Below, in pieces: positions 26,133 through 34,583 of a stretch of DNA of 38,626 nt. The translations under genes were made by a program, and so were the position numbers. The stretch comes from Sphingopyxis sp. (GTDB taxonomy: Bacteria; Pseudomonadota; Alphaproteobacteria; Sphingomonadales; Sphingomonadaceae). The stretch covers positions 1 to 38,626 of the forward strand of contig NZ_JAOZVW010000075.1 of NCBI RefSeq assembly GCF_025869345.1, given 5' to 3'. The stretch's first letter is position 1, and each line of letters starts with the position of its first letter. The notes below the pieces were generated by a model. That model did not search any database and was not told the origin of the DNA. It saw only the letters and a list, made by a program, of their open reading frames with translations.

Positions 26133-27239
26133 TCACGCAAAAAATGGTGCCAGCCGGCGCATCAGCGCCGCCTCCCCATTGACGCCGCATTTCTGATAGA
26201 TTTGCTTGATCTGGCCGCGCAGCGTCTCGCCCGTGACGCCGCGTTCCTCGCTGATTTGCGCCCGCGCCTTCCCCTCGAACAGCCGCAGCGCGATATCGGC
26301 TTCCGCCAGGCTCAGCCGATAGATCGCCGACAAATAGGCGGTCACCCCCGCGCGGTCGCGCTTCGGGGCGTTGACGACCAGGATGGCGTGGGGGAGCTTG
26401 CCGAGCGACCATTCGCGCTCGGGCAATCGAAAGCCCTCGATCATCAGTGGTTCCGATTCATCGGTCGCCGCGAGCATCGTGCGGACATGCGGCGCGCCGC
26501 CATCCGCCAAAAGCCCCTGGATCAGGGCGCGCAGCGTATGCGGCGCCCCGTCGGCGTCGATCGACGAACCCGCGCGCCGCACCGCGCCGGACTGCAACAG
26601 AGCCTCCGCGCCGACGGTATGGGCGAGCATATGGCCGCGCGCGTCGAGAATGAAGGCGTTGATGGCGATCGCGTCGAAGGCGCCCACGAATAAGTGCGCC
26701 TGATGCCCCTCGAGCTTCTCCTGCAGCCGCACCGCGCGCCGCGCCGCGACGGCCGCCTCCGCAAAGATCCTGCGCTGGACCGGAGTGGTCCGCCCGTCGC
26801 GCCGGCTGCGTAGCGTCGACAGCCCGACGATCCCGAAATCGTCGATGACCAAATTGGTCTGGCAGCCGAAGGGAATCCCGACTTCCTCGCACCATTCGAT
26901 ATAATCGCGCGACGCGAGGCTCGGGATCACCTCGTCATAATGCTCTTCGTGCAGGATCGGATCATAATGTCCGCGGGCGACCTGGCGGTTCGAGGCCGCG
27001 ACGCGGAAATTGGCCGTTTCGCTGTACCAGTCATGGCTTTCGGGCTTCTGTATCATGGCGGGCGTGAAGCTGGTCACCATGTTGAAGGGGATATCCCGCC
27101 CCGCGCCGACGCCGATCAGCTGTCCGCGCGAGGAACCCGTGCGGCTCGCCATCGTGTCGAGCGCGCCGAGCCATTTGCCGGGATCGAGCGCCGCATCGAG
27201 AAAAAGATCGTCCCAATCATAGGGATGTCGCTGCCGCAT
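26133..27239 (-). CDS. LuxR-type HTH regulator with an unrecognised N-terminal region
   Basis: 368 residues. The last ~65 residues form a LuxR/GerE-type HTH: RLSLAEADIALRLFEGKARA then ERGVTGETLRGQIKQIYQKC, where the recognition helix is ETLRGQIKQIYQKCGV. The first ~300 residues lack a receiver Asp or a clear autoinducer-binding signature; they may hold GAF- or PAS-like sensing, since ILDARGHMLAHTVGAEALL looks PAS-like. The ATG has only a distant GGGGG as a ribosome site. It is the first gene upstream of the autotransporter, separated by 181 bases and on the same strand, so it is a natural candidate for its regulator, though this is inference. Confidence 0.82.
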   Translation of the reverse strand: MRQRHPYDWDDLFLDAALDPGKWLGALDTMASRTGSSRGQLIGVGAGRDIPFNMVTSFTPAMIQKPESHDWYSETANFRVAASNRQVARGHYDPILHEEHYDEVIPSLASRDYIEWCEEVGIPFGCQTNLVIDDFGIVGLSTLRSRRDGRTTPVQRRIFAEAAVAARRAVRLQEKLEGHQAHLFVGAFDAIAINAFILDARGHMLAHTVGAEALLQSGAVRRAGSSIDADGAPHTLRALIQGLLADGGAPHVRTMLAATDESEPLMIEGFRLPEREWSLGKLPHAILVVNAPKRDRAGVTAYLSAIYRLSLAEADIALRLFEGKARAQISEERGVTGETLRGQIKQIYQKCGVNGEAALMRRLAPFFA

Positions 27240-27314
27240 CCGCTTTTCTACCCCCGTCCGCGCGACTGCGGCGGGTGGTCAATCCGCGCGCGTCGCAATG
27301 GCATTGCCCCATCC

Positions 27315-27334
27315 GATCCGCCCCCCGGCGGATC
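27315..27334. terminator. Hairpin after the first tandem-HTH/hydrolase gene
   Basis: GATCCGCC-CCCC-GGCGGATC, 8-bp perfect stem, 73 bases beyond the stop of the minus-strand gene and upstream of the next regulator. No U tract. Confidence 0.4.
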
Positions 27335-27406
27335 CGTGACAGGCCCTCATGCTATCGGCTGCGGCCCGAAAGCGTCCATCCCGGAATGTATGGTGGTTTC
27401 AAAAAA

Positions 27407-28792
27407 TCATGCCGGACCAAGCGCATCGGCGACATGGTCGGGATGGGAATAGGCCAGCATCTGACCGGCGCCCTCGACCCGCTGCAACGGCGTATCGGGC
27501 AAGCGGGCGCGCCAATAGCCGATCGCCGCTTCGGGCGCGTGGAGCACATAATCCGCCGCCTGCACGATGCGCCACCGATCCTTGCCGGGCAGCGGCGCGA
27601 CATCGAAACCCGTCGCCCAGGCGCGCTGCTCCTCGACATAGCCGCGAATGCGCCCGCGCCCGAAATCGCGCGTCGCGCGCAGATAATCGGCGATGAACTG
27701 CGGATCGCTTTCGGCAAGCGCGAGGTCGGGGGCGCTGTCGCGGAACGAGCGGATCATGCCGTCGCGCAGCCGCGTCGCGGTCCCGAAACGGGCGAGCGTG
27801 CGGATCGTCAGTTCGATGAGGGCCGGATTCGCGGCGAAACGCCGCTTGACGATGCCGAGCGGGCCGCGATCGTGCGGCGTGTGCGCGATGGCGGGCGTCG
27901 GATTGACGAGGATCGCACGATCGACGAGATCGGGGTGGCGGTGCGCCAGGCTCACGGCCGCCTGCCCGCTGCCCCGCGCGATCAGATCGATCCGTTCGAT
28001 ACCGAGCGTCCGGCACAGCGCAGCGGCATCGTCCGACGCCGCGCGATAGGGCGGCGGCTGATCGCGCGCCGCGTCGCTATCGCCGAACCCGGGACGGTCG
28101 ATCGCCAGCGTGCGGAACCCCCGCCGCCACAGCGCGCGCACGAGGCGGGTCGGCGGCGCCCGGGCGGTGATCGTGCTGTGGAGGATGAGGACCGGCCGCC
28201 CGCCCGCGGGCCCATAATCCGAATAGGCGACCGTGCGGCCATCGACCAGGATCGACGCACCGGGAAGAACATGGCCGCCGAGGATCGACACTTCGGGTTC
28301 GGCATCGACCTGTCCGTGCGACAGGGCGGCCGAAACCAGACGCACGATTTCCGCCGCATTGCGCGCGCCGAGGATCAGGTGGATATTCTTCATCTCGGCA
28401 TCGACGACCGCGTCCGACAGCCCCAGGGCCTCGCCGATCTCCGCGCGGCTCTTGCGGACGGCGATCGCGCGGGCGATCGCGAACTGCCGGTCGGTCAACC
28501 CGAAAAGGTCGTGAAAGGCGGCGCCGACGTCCCGGTCGTCGCTCATCGCGAGCGTCTGTCCCACCAGCATGGGAATCGTATCGAGCCCGCACTTCGCCTT
28601 GATCTCCGCGAGCATGTTGCGCGCCGATATATAGGAACACCCCATCACCCGCGCCGCCTCGCGCAGGCCTCCGGTTTCCACCAGATGCCACAGAAGCGCC
28701 GACTGGCGATCGGACAGCGCGAATATCCGGGCCACATCGCCACGCGAGGCGTGATCGCCGCGGCCGGCTGCATCGCACAAGGAAGTGGTCAT
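27407..28792 (-). CDS. Tandem LuxR-type HTH fused to a degenerate alpha/beta-hydrolase domain
   Basis: 461 residues from the ATG chosen (MTTSLCDA); a GTG 14 codons upstream is also possible, and neither has a strong ribosome site. Residues ~26-82 and ~98-155 are two HTH units (LSDRQSALLWHLVETGGLRE, then LTDRQFAIARAIAVRKSRAE). Residues ~183-461 are an alpha/beta-hydrolase fold: VLILHSTITA at the first strand, RTLAIDRPGFGDSD, and DLIARGSGQAAVSLAHRHPD at the nucleophile elbow. The normal GxSxG is not intact (R-G-S-G-Q), with Gly274 about where the serine should be. The usual C-terminal Ala-Gly-His reads AGQMLAYSHPD, so the histidine is lost. I infer a ligand-sensing pseudo-enzyme that controls DNA binding. 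A longer paralogue lies at 30655-32505. Confidence 0.82.
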   Translation of the reverse strand: MTTSLCDAAGRGDHASRGDVARIFALSDRQSALLWHLVETGGLREAARVMGCSYISARNMLAEIKAKCGLDTIPMLVGQTLAMSDDRDVGAAFHDLFGLTDRQFAIARAIAVRKSRAEIGEALGLSDAVVDAEMKNIHLILGARNAAEIVRLVSAALSHGQVDAEPEVSILGGHVLPGASILVDGRTVAYSDYGPAGGRPVLILHSTITARAPPTRLVRALWRRGFRTLAIDRPGFGDSDAARDQPPPYRAASDDAAALCRTLGIERIDLIARGSGQAAVSLAHRHPDLVDRAILVNPTPAIAHTPHDRGPLGIVKRRFAANPALIELTIRTLARFGTATRLRDGMIRSFRDSAPDLALAESDPQFIADYLRATRDFGRGRIRGYVEEQRAWATGFDVAPLPGKDRWRIVQAADYVLHAPEAAIGYWRARLPDTPLQRVEGAGQMLAYSHPDHVADALGPA

Positions 28793-28912
28793 CGGATGAT
28801 CGGCGCCCCGCTTTGCCCCGCCTTCAGTCCACACGATTCCCGGCTGGAAAACAAGCCGCGAAAGCGGCCCCTCCCGGACCGGAAACCCGTCCCCGGCCCG
28901 CCCATTGCGCTT

Positions 28913-29228
28913 TCATTGGACCGGCGATGGCGGTCGATCGGGCGGAGGATGGTCTCGATGCCGCCGTTGGAGGCGCTCCACGGCAAGGCCGGCCTGATCG
29001 ACGCCCCAATCGGCCAGGTCGGCGGGCCAGTCGCCGCCGGTGATCAGCGCCTCCGTGGCGGCCGCCATGGCAGGGGCGGTTTGCAGACCATAACCGCCCT
29101 GGCCCGCCAGCCAGAAGAAGCCTTCGGCATCGGGCGCGAAGCCGGCGACCGGAACGCGGTCGTGCGTGAAGGTGCGCAGCCCCGCCCAGCTATGGCTGCT
29201 CCTCTCGAACAGCGGAAGCCTTATCGGG
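28913..29228 (-). pseudogene. C-terminal remnant of a FAD-dependent oxidoreductase (DadA/glycine-oxidase type)
   Basis: The minus-strand reading SHSWAGLRTFTHDRVPVAGF followed by GFFWLAGQGGYGLQTAPAMA is the unmistakable C-terminal FAD-binding part of the DAO-type oxidoreductases, which oxidise amines or D-amino acids. Only about 100 codons remain, compared with ~370 normally. The N-terminal FAD-binding GxGxxG region is missing. Homology stops where the upstream peptidase gene ends (its stop is at 29229-29231), so a deletion appears to have fused the end of the peptidase gene to the end of this one. The open frame itself continues into the peptidase gene but is meaningless there. Not expected to make a working enzyme. 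Confidence 0.8.
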
Positions 29229-30506
29229 TCATTGGACGCCCGCGGTTGCGAGCAGGATGCCGAGGCCGACGCTGGCGCCATCCACGCTTTTCGTCTTTTC
29301 GACGTCGATCCATTCGTCGAGCGAATGCGCGCGCTCGGCATGTCCGCCCGAACCGATCGTGATCGCGGGGATGCCGAGGCTCATCGGGATATTGGAATCG
29401 GTCGAGGAATAGGATGCGATGGGGGTCAGCCCCTTGGCGCGGATGATCGCTTCGGCACTGCGCACGACCTCGGCGGCCGCGGGCGTCTGACCCGCCGGGC
29501 GATCGCCGATCAGTTTGACGTCGGCGGTCACCGGCCCCTCCTTGATCGACCGCGCGGCATTCTCGTCCTCGACGCTCTTCCTGACGATCGCGAGAAAGGC
29601 CTGCTCGACCTTGGCGAGTTCCGCCGGGTTTTCCGAACGCATGTCGAATTCCATGAAGACCTCGTTCGGGATCGAATTGACCGAAGTGCCGCCACCCGTG
29701 ACGCTGGCGGAATAGGTGGTCTTGGGCTTCGCGGGCACCGGGATCTTGTAGAAATCGACGACTGTCCGGCTCATCGCGACCATCGGATTGACGAGGCCGA
29801 AGGCGCCATAGCTGTGCCCGCCCGGTCCCTTGTAGGTGATGCGGTAGCGCCGCGACCCGACGCCGCCGGTGACGATGCGCGCCGGATCGGTGCCATCCAT
29901 CGAGATGAAGGTCTTGATGCGGTCCTTATATTTGCCCTTGGCCATCATGTAGCGGACCCCGCGCAGGTCGCCCGGGCCTTCCTCGCCGACGTTGCCGACG
30001 AAGACGATATCCCGTCGCACCTTGACGCCGCTCTCCTTCATCGCCCGCGCATAGGCCAGCAGGACCGCCAGGCTGCGGGTATCGTCGCCGATGCCCGGGG
30101 CGTGAAGCTGCGTGCCTTCGCGGCGAACCTTTATCGGTGTGCCTTCGGGAAAAACCGTGTCGAGATGCGCCGCGATCATCACGACCGGGCCGCCCGCGGG
30201 TCCGGTACCGCGATAGATGCCCGTGACATTGCCTTCCGGATCGATTTCGACATCGCTCAGCCCCGCCTCCAGCAGCATATCGCGATAGGCGGCGGCGCGC
30301 GCGGCTTCCTTGAACGGCGGCGCGGGAATCTCGGTGAGTTTGACGATCTCCGCCACGAGGCGGTCATGATCGCGGTCCAGAATTTTGGCCGACTCCTCAT
30401 AGGCCTTCGTCTTCAAGACCGCTTCCGGCCTTGATGGGTCCGCCGCCACGGCCGCCTTGGGCAAGAGCAGCATCGCGGCCAGGGGAATGAGAGCGGTGCG
30501 TCGCAT
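29229..30506 (-). CDS. Exported M20-family metallopeptidase
   Basis: 425 residues. A signal peptide (MRRTALIPLAAMLLLPKAAV, cleavage near residue 22) sends it to the periplasm. Zinc-binding residues of the M20 fold are visible: AAHLDTV (His114, Asp116), GIGDD (Asp141), GNVGEEG (Glu175/176) and a late His in GGHAERAHS. The dimerisation-domain motif KGPGGHSYGAFG is present. It should cleave dipeptides, tripeptides or acylated amino acids. AAAGGA precedes the ATG. It lies between two tandem-HTH/hydrolase regulators and directly abuts the oxidoreductase remnant, which may once have followed it in an operon. Confidence 0.92.
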   Translation of the reverse strand: MRRTALIPLAAMLLLPKAAVAADPSRPEAVLKTKAYEESAKILDRDHDRLVAEIVKLTEIPAPPFKEAARAAAYRDMLLEAGLSDVEIDPEGNVTGIYRGTGPAGGPVVMIAAHLDTVFPEGTPIKVRREGTQLHAPGIGDDTRSLAVLLAYARAMKESGVKVRRDIVFVGNVGEEGPGDLRGVRYMMAKGKYKDRIKTFISMDGTDPARIVTGGVGSRRYRITYKGPGGHSYGAFGLVNPMVAMSRTVVDFYKIPVPAKPKTTYSASVTGGGTSVNSIPNEVFMEFDMRSENPAELAKVEQAFLAIVRKSVEDENAARSIKEGPVTADVKLIGDRPAGQTPAAAEVVRSAEAIIRAKGLTPIASYSSTDSNIPMSLGIPAITIGSGGHAERAHSLDEWIDVEKTKSVDGASVGLGILLATAGVQ

Positions 30507-30654
30507 GAAAATCCTTTCGCCGGACAGATTGCCCTTGTCTCTGAAGGCCTCGCGAAAAGCGTGTCAAGCGAACTCACCGCAATCGCATCAGAAATAATGA
30601 CCCCAAAACCGTCCTGTCCGCGGCCGTCGACCGGAACGCCGCGTCGCTCGAGCC

Positions 30655-32505
30655 CTACGCCGTCAATCGGCGGACGATCAGTTCCGGGTCGGCATAGGCC
30701 AGAAGGCGACCGTGCTCCGGCAAGGTTTCAAATTCGGCCTGCGGCAGAATCTCTTCCCAATAGGATCGGACCGAAGCGGGGTCGGACAAGGTGTCATGAG
30801 CGCCGATCAGCACCGACCAGCCGGCGCCGTTCACCGGATAATCCACGGTTTTTCCGCGCGCGAAATAGATCTGCTCGCGCACATAGCCTTCGAGTCTGCC
30901 CGTCGCGAGCATCCGGACAGCGCGATAATAATCGTCGATCACCTGCTCGTCTTCGAGCGAAGCCTCGTCGGGCGGGCTCCCCCGCATCGCCTTTTGCAGC
31001 GCCTTGCCGAGATAATCGCGCGTCATGGCGCGCGCCAACAGACGCGCCGCCGGAAGGATCAGTCCGGGCCTCTGCCGATAGGCTTCCTTGAACGAGCCGA
31101 GCACCCCCCAGCGGCGTTCGTCGCGGGCAGAGATCGGATCGGGATTGACGAGGACGACCTTGCCGCAGCGCTCGGGGTAAAGGCCGGCGAACGCGACCGC
31201 CGCCTGCGCGCCGCCGCGGCCGACGATATCCGCACGCGCGATCCGCAACCTGTCGAACACCGTCGCCATATCGTGCGCCGCTGCCGCGAAGGGATCGGCA
31301 TCGCCGCCGTCCGCGGGGGTGGGCGATGGATCGGTCAACCCGAAGCCCGGCCGGTCGATCGCGAGAACGCGGAAATCTTCGCCCACGAGCTTCGCCACCA
31401 GATGCCGCGGCGGGTGGCGGGTGGTCATGCTGCTGTGCAGGATCACCAGCGGGCGTCCTTTCGGATGACCATATTCCGAGATGGCGATGCGCCGGCCATC
31501 GTCGGAATGAAGGACGCGAAGCGGTTCCGCGCTGCTGTCGAGCCAGCTCATGCGCCCATGGCTGGCGCTTACGAGCGCCTGGGCCACGGTGGCGATGCTG
31601 ATCGAGCGGGCCATTTCCGCCGCGCTCGACACGCCAAGGGTCTGAAAGACGATGTCGGTCTGTTTCTTGACCGTGGCTTCGGAGAGACTCATGGCCCGCG
31701 CCGTCTCGGCCCGGGTCATTCCTTGTGCCAGCAGCATGGCGATTTGCGCCTGCCTGGGTTTCAGGCCCCAACGGTCGACAAGAATCGCCGGCGCCGCATC
31801 GCCCGCCGGGAAGACGCCGAAGGCGAGGAGCGACAATCGATACAGCAATCCGGGGATTCGCCGCGCGCCGCTCTTTGCGAGCGCCGCCGAGATGCCCGCG
31901 CGCGCGGTCGTGTAGCTGATTCCCATCGCCGCGGCGGCCCTGCGAATAGTCCCCGCACGCAACGTCGCCTCGATGATGCGCGTCTCGAGACCGCTCATCC
32001 CGAAGGCCAGGCAAGCCCTTCGCAAGGGCCGCTCGGGGACGGCCGGCGCGGCGATGACCAAAGCTTTCTCGGCGGGGTTCTCGTCCAGGGTTCGGGCCAC
32101 CGCTTCGGGCAAATCCCAATAGGACGCTTCAGACGCCGCGACATAGACGATGACGGACGAATCGCCGCTGTCGACGTCTCCTTCGACGAGCTTCACGCCG
32201 CCTTGCCGCTGGACCGCTCGCACCGCGTCCCAGTCGATCTCATAGGCGACGTCGGACGCTTCGGCGCCCGTAGGGTCCAGCAGTCTGCACGAGCCGGTGT
32301 CGGCGATCGCCAGGGTCAGCGCGTCGCCGTCGAAGAGCGAGGTGGCGCGGAAGTCGTGCGACGCATCGAGCGCATGGAAATAGGCTTCGAGGGCATCGGG
32401 CTCGGCTCGCGCCTTCGCCAGCAGGCGTTCGGGATCGCTCAGCCAGTCGAGGGCATAGTCGGCCGCTGCCGCACCCTCCTGGTCTGTCGATTCGCGCTGC
32501 GTCAT
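30655..32505 (-). CDS. Large tandem-HTH regulator with degenerate alpha/beta-hydrolase domain
   Basis: 616 residues. Residues 1-165 are an unrecognised acidic region. Two LuxR-type HTH units follow (~168-228, MSGLETRIIEATLRAGTIRR; ~247-305, LKPRQAQIAMLLAQGMTRAE with recognition helix SEATVKKQTDIVFQTLGV). Residues ~335-616 are an alpha/beta-hydrolase fold: LVILHSSMTT, RVLAIDRPGFGLTDPS, then DIVGRGGAQAAVAFA. The nucleophile position is glycine (Gly431/432), and no serine is near. The C-terminal His position reads EHGRLLAYADPE, so the triad lacks Ser and His. I infer a non-catalytic ligand sensor. AGGAGG touches the ATG with no spacing, which is unusual. It is transcribed away from the exported-protein operon at 32607, so it may control it. 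Confidence 0.84.
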   Translation of the reverse strand: MTQRESTDQEGAAAADYALDWLSDPERLLAKARAEPDALEAYFHALDASHDFRATSLFDGDALTLAIADTGSCRLLDPTGAEASDVAYEIDWDAVRAVQRQGGVKLVEGDVDSGDSSVIVYVAASEASYWDLPEAVARTLDENPAEKALVIAAPAVPERPLRRACLAFGMSGLETRIIEATLRAGTIRRAAAAMGISYTTARAGISAALAKSGARRIPGLLYRLSLLAFGVFPAGDAAPAILVDRWGLKPRQAQIAMLLAQGMTRAETARAMSLSEATVKKQTDIVFQTLGVSSAAEMARSISIATVAQALVSASHGRMSWLDSSAEPLRVLHSDDGRRIAISEYGHPKGRPLVILHSSMTTRHPPRHLVAKLVGEDFRVLAIDRPGFGLTDPSPTPADGGDADPFAAAAHDMATVFDRLRIARADIVGRGGAQAAVAFAGLYPERCGKVVLVNPDPISARDERRWGVLGSFKEAYRQRPGLILPAARLLARAMTRDYLGKALQKAMRGSPPDEASLEDEQVIDDYYRAVRMLATGRLEGYVREQIYFARGKTVDYPVNGAGWSVLIGAHDTLSDPASVRSYWEEILPQAEFETLPEHGRLLAYADPELIVRRLTA

Positions 32506-32606
32506 CCTCCTAGCGTTAGCCTTCCGGCGACTACCCTACAAATGGGGATATGCGGCGCGCCGGGAGGTCATCATTTTAGGCCGAAATTTAAGGGTTTGCA
32601 GGGGGA
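32506..32606. promoter_or_regulatory. Shared divergent promoter region
   Basis: 101 bases separate the minus-strand regulator from the plus-strand exported-protein genes, so both promoters must lie here. I see no clear -35/-10. A small inverted motif, CCCTACAAATGGGG, near 32534-32547 could be an operator, but this is weak. Confidence 0.4.
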
Positions 32607-32993
32607 ATGGCGAAGGTCTGGACGATAGGTGCGGGCGCACTTGCCTTGCTGACGGGCGCAGTCGCTGCCGATGAGGGCGCGGCGAATGCGGGCGAGGGGA
32701 CAGCAATATTCTACTGGTGCAACGCGCTTCCGTCCGGACCCGCCATGATCGTGCGGCAGTCGCGCATCTTTCGCGTGCGCCTGACGCGCGACGAGGTGCC
32801 TGATGCCGGGGAGGCCCGCGATGCGTTCCGGCGCGACCTGGATCGCTGGGGCGTCGCCGGCATCGGGATCCTCAACTGCCTCGGCCCCTTTGATACGTAT
32901 CGGGAGGCGGCGGGCGACCGCGCGCAGAAGGCGAAAATGGGGCGGATAGCCGGCTGGACGGTGGTGTCCGCCGATGAAGGGGGTCGAAGATGA
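32607..32993 (+). CDS. Small exported protein of unknown function
   Basis: 128 residues. The N terminus MAKVWTIGAGALALLTGAVA is signal-peptide-like. The mature part has two cysteines (FYWCNALP and GILNCLGP) that could pair. The pattern of Cys, then TYREAAGD, then AGWTVV resembles the 153-residue protein at 34584, so the two may share a fold. GGGGGA lies 1 base before the ATG. Its stop overlaps the next start (ATGA). I do not recognise a known function; it is probably periplasmic or secreted. Confidence 0.72.
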   Translation: MAKVWTIGAGALALLTGAVAADEGAANAGEGTAIFYWCNALPSGPAMIVRQSRIFRVRLTRDEVPDAGEARDAFRRDLDRWGVAGIGILNCLGPFDTYREAAGDRAQKAKMGRIAGWTVVSADEGGRR

Positions 32994-33388
32994 AAATGGG
33001 TAAACGCATCGTGACGCTGATGGCCGCCATGGCGGCCGTGAATGGCGGGTCGGCCGTGGCGCAGAGCGGCTTCTCGGACTGGTATTACTACAAAGAGAGC
33101 GATGGCGTCCAAGTCTATTATGCCGTGCGCGTGGACCGCGACGAGATACGCGTGGCCTGGAAATGCGTGAACACCGGGGACGAGGTCCGGGCCTGTTCGA
33201 TCGGTGCCGGGGGCGACAAAACTTATTTCTGCCGTCGCGATGGCGTCGCGGCCGGCATCACCACATCGCTTGGCGAGCGCGCCACCTTGGACGCGATCAG
33301 CGAACATGTCTTCCCTTCCGACTTCGCGTGCCGCGGCAAGGGCGCGACCGACGTGCAGCCGTCCGCGCGTATCTCGATCGAGCGCTGA
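32990..33388 (+). CDS. Small exported cysteine-rich protein of unknown function
   Basis: 132 residues. A signal peptide (ends near GSAVAQSG) is followed by an aromatic-rich segment (GFSDWYYYKESDGV) and four cysteines (WKCVN, RACSIG, YFCRRD, FACRGK) that could form two disulfides in the periplasm. It starts in the ATGA overlap with the previous gene, so the two are coupled; a second ATG two codons on is also possible. Not recognised. Confidence 0.7.
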   Translation: MKMGKRIVTLMAAMAAVNGGSAVAQSGFSDWYYYKESDGVQVYYAVRVDRDEIRVAWKCVNTGDEVRACSIGAGGDKTYFCRRDGVAAGITTSLGERATLDAISEHVFPSDFACRGKGATDVQPSARISIER

Positions 33389-33442
33389 CCGACCGGGTCG
33401 AACGCAGCGGAAGCTTCCGATCAACGAGGGCGGGGTAAGATC

Positions 33443-34507
33443 ATGAATTCAGCTTTTCATTATGCGGGCGCGTTGTTGGCCGGCGTTTGCGCAGTCGCCG
33501 CCGTCTCCATGGCAGAGCCTGCGATTGCGCAATCGGCATCGGCCCCCCGTGACGCCTTGGGCATCGCCGCCAACCAGTGGCTTCGGCTTTCCTCGCCCGA
33601 ACTGCGCGCGCGCGCCGGGCTGCCGGGCTCGGCACCACAGATACTGGCAGCGGCCGAGCAAGGAGATCCCTATGCTATGGCGCTCATATCCAGCGCTTAT
33701 GCGACGGGCACGGGTGTGCCCGAGACCCCGTCCGAAGCGCTTCGCTGGGCACAGCGTGCGGCGGCCACCGGGCTACCATACGGGATTCATGTGCTGGCCC
33801 TCGATTATTTATATGGCACGGGCGTCCCTGTCGATCATGCGCGATATCTAGGGCTTTTGCGACAGGCAGCCGATGCGGGGTCGATCCTCGCCGCCAGTGG
33901 ATATGCAACGGAAAATTTCGTCGGCAAGCTTACGCCGAGAAATTGGGCTGTGGCAAAGCAATATGCGAAGATCGGAGCCGAAGGCGGAATAAAGGAGAGC
34001 AAGATGATCTACGGGACATTGCTCTTCGACCGTTCGATCCCCGGGACCGACCCTGTCGCGGCCGCCAAATGGGTTCGGGCTGCGGCGAGCGACGGCTATG
34101 CTCTCGCGCAGCCAGCGGCACGCGCGCTCCAGATTCAGGATGAGTTTTCCCAATCCGCAGCGAAGCTTTTCGTATCCAGTTTCGGCAATTCGCTCGTCGG
34201 GGGCCATACGCTGTCCGCCCGGGCGGAAGATCCCTGCGTGACGCGGCTTGTCGTCGACAAGGACGGGACCACGGGCGTGTTCCTCATCAACTGGCAGGAA
34301 ACCTCGGTCGCGACCGCAGGCGACAGCTTTCTCAATTTGACGGGAGCGATCCTGAACGGCACCGACCGCATCGGCGGCGACATTCGCAACAGCTTCGGCT
34401 TGTCGCTGCACCGCGACCAGCTCGACGTCCCCGGCGAACGCGACCGTATGTTCGGACTGAGCGTCGCGGCGCGCGCCTTGTCGTCCGTCTGTCATTCGCT
34501 TGGATGA
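33443..34507 (+). CDS. Exported Sel1-repeat protein
   Basis: 354 residues. A signal peptide ends around AIAQSASA. Residues ~65-235 hold several Sel1/TPR-like alpha-hairpin repeats, seen as GDPYAMALISSAYATGTGVP, the LALDYLYGTGVPV segment and MIYGTLLFDR. Such repeats mediate protein-protein contacts. The last ~110 residues (from VSSFGNSLVGGH) are a separate region with two cysteines and no repeat character. It follows the two small exported proteins after 54 bases and precedes a fourth, which suggests an extracytoplasmic complex. Local base composition looks AT-richer than in the neighbouring loci. Confidence 0.82.
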   Translation: MNSAFHYAGALLAGVCAVAAVSMAEPAIAQSASAPRDALGIAANQWLRLSSPELRARAGLPGSAPQILAAAEQGDPYAMALISSAYATGTGVPETPSEALRWAQRAAATGLPYGIHVLALDYLYGTGVPVDHARYLGLLRQAADAGSILAASGYATENFVGKLTPRNWAVAKQYAKIGAEGGIKESKMIYGTLLFDRSIPGTDPVAAAKWVRAAASDGYALAQPAARALQIQDEFSQSAAKLFVSSFGNSLVGGHTLSARAEDPCVTRLVVDKDGTTGVFLINWQETSVATAGDSFLNLTGAILNGTDRIGGDIRNSFGLSLHRDQLDVPGERDRMFGLSVAARALSSVCHSLG

Positions 34508-34583
34508 CGCGAAGCCATCGCTTTCGTGGATATCTGAATCCATTGTGAGAAACTTCGGCCCGGTAGTATCGATTCAGGGGGAC

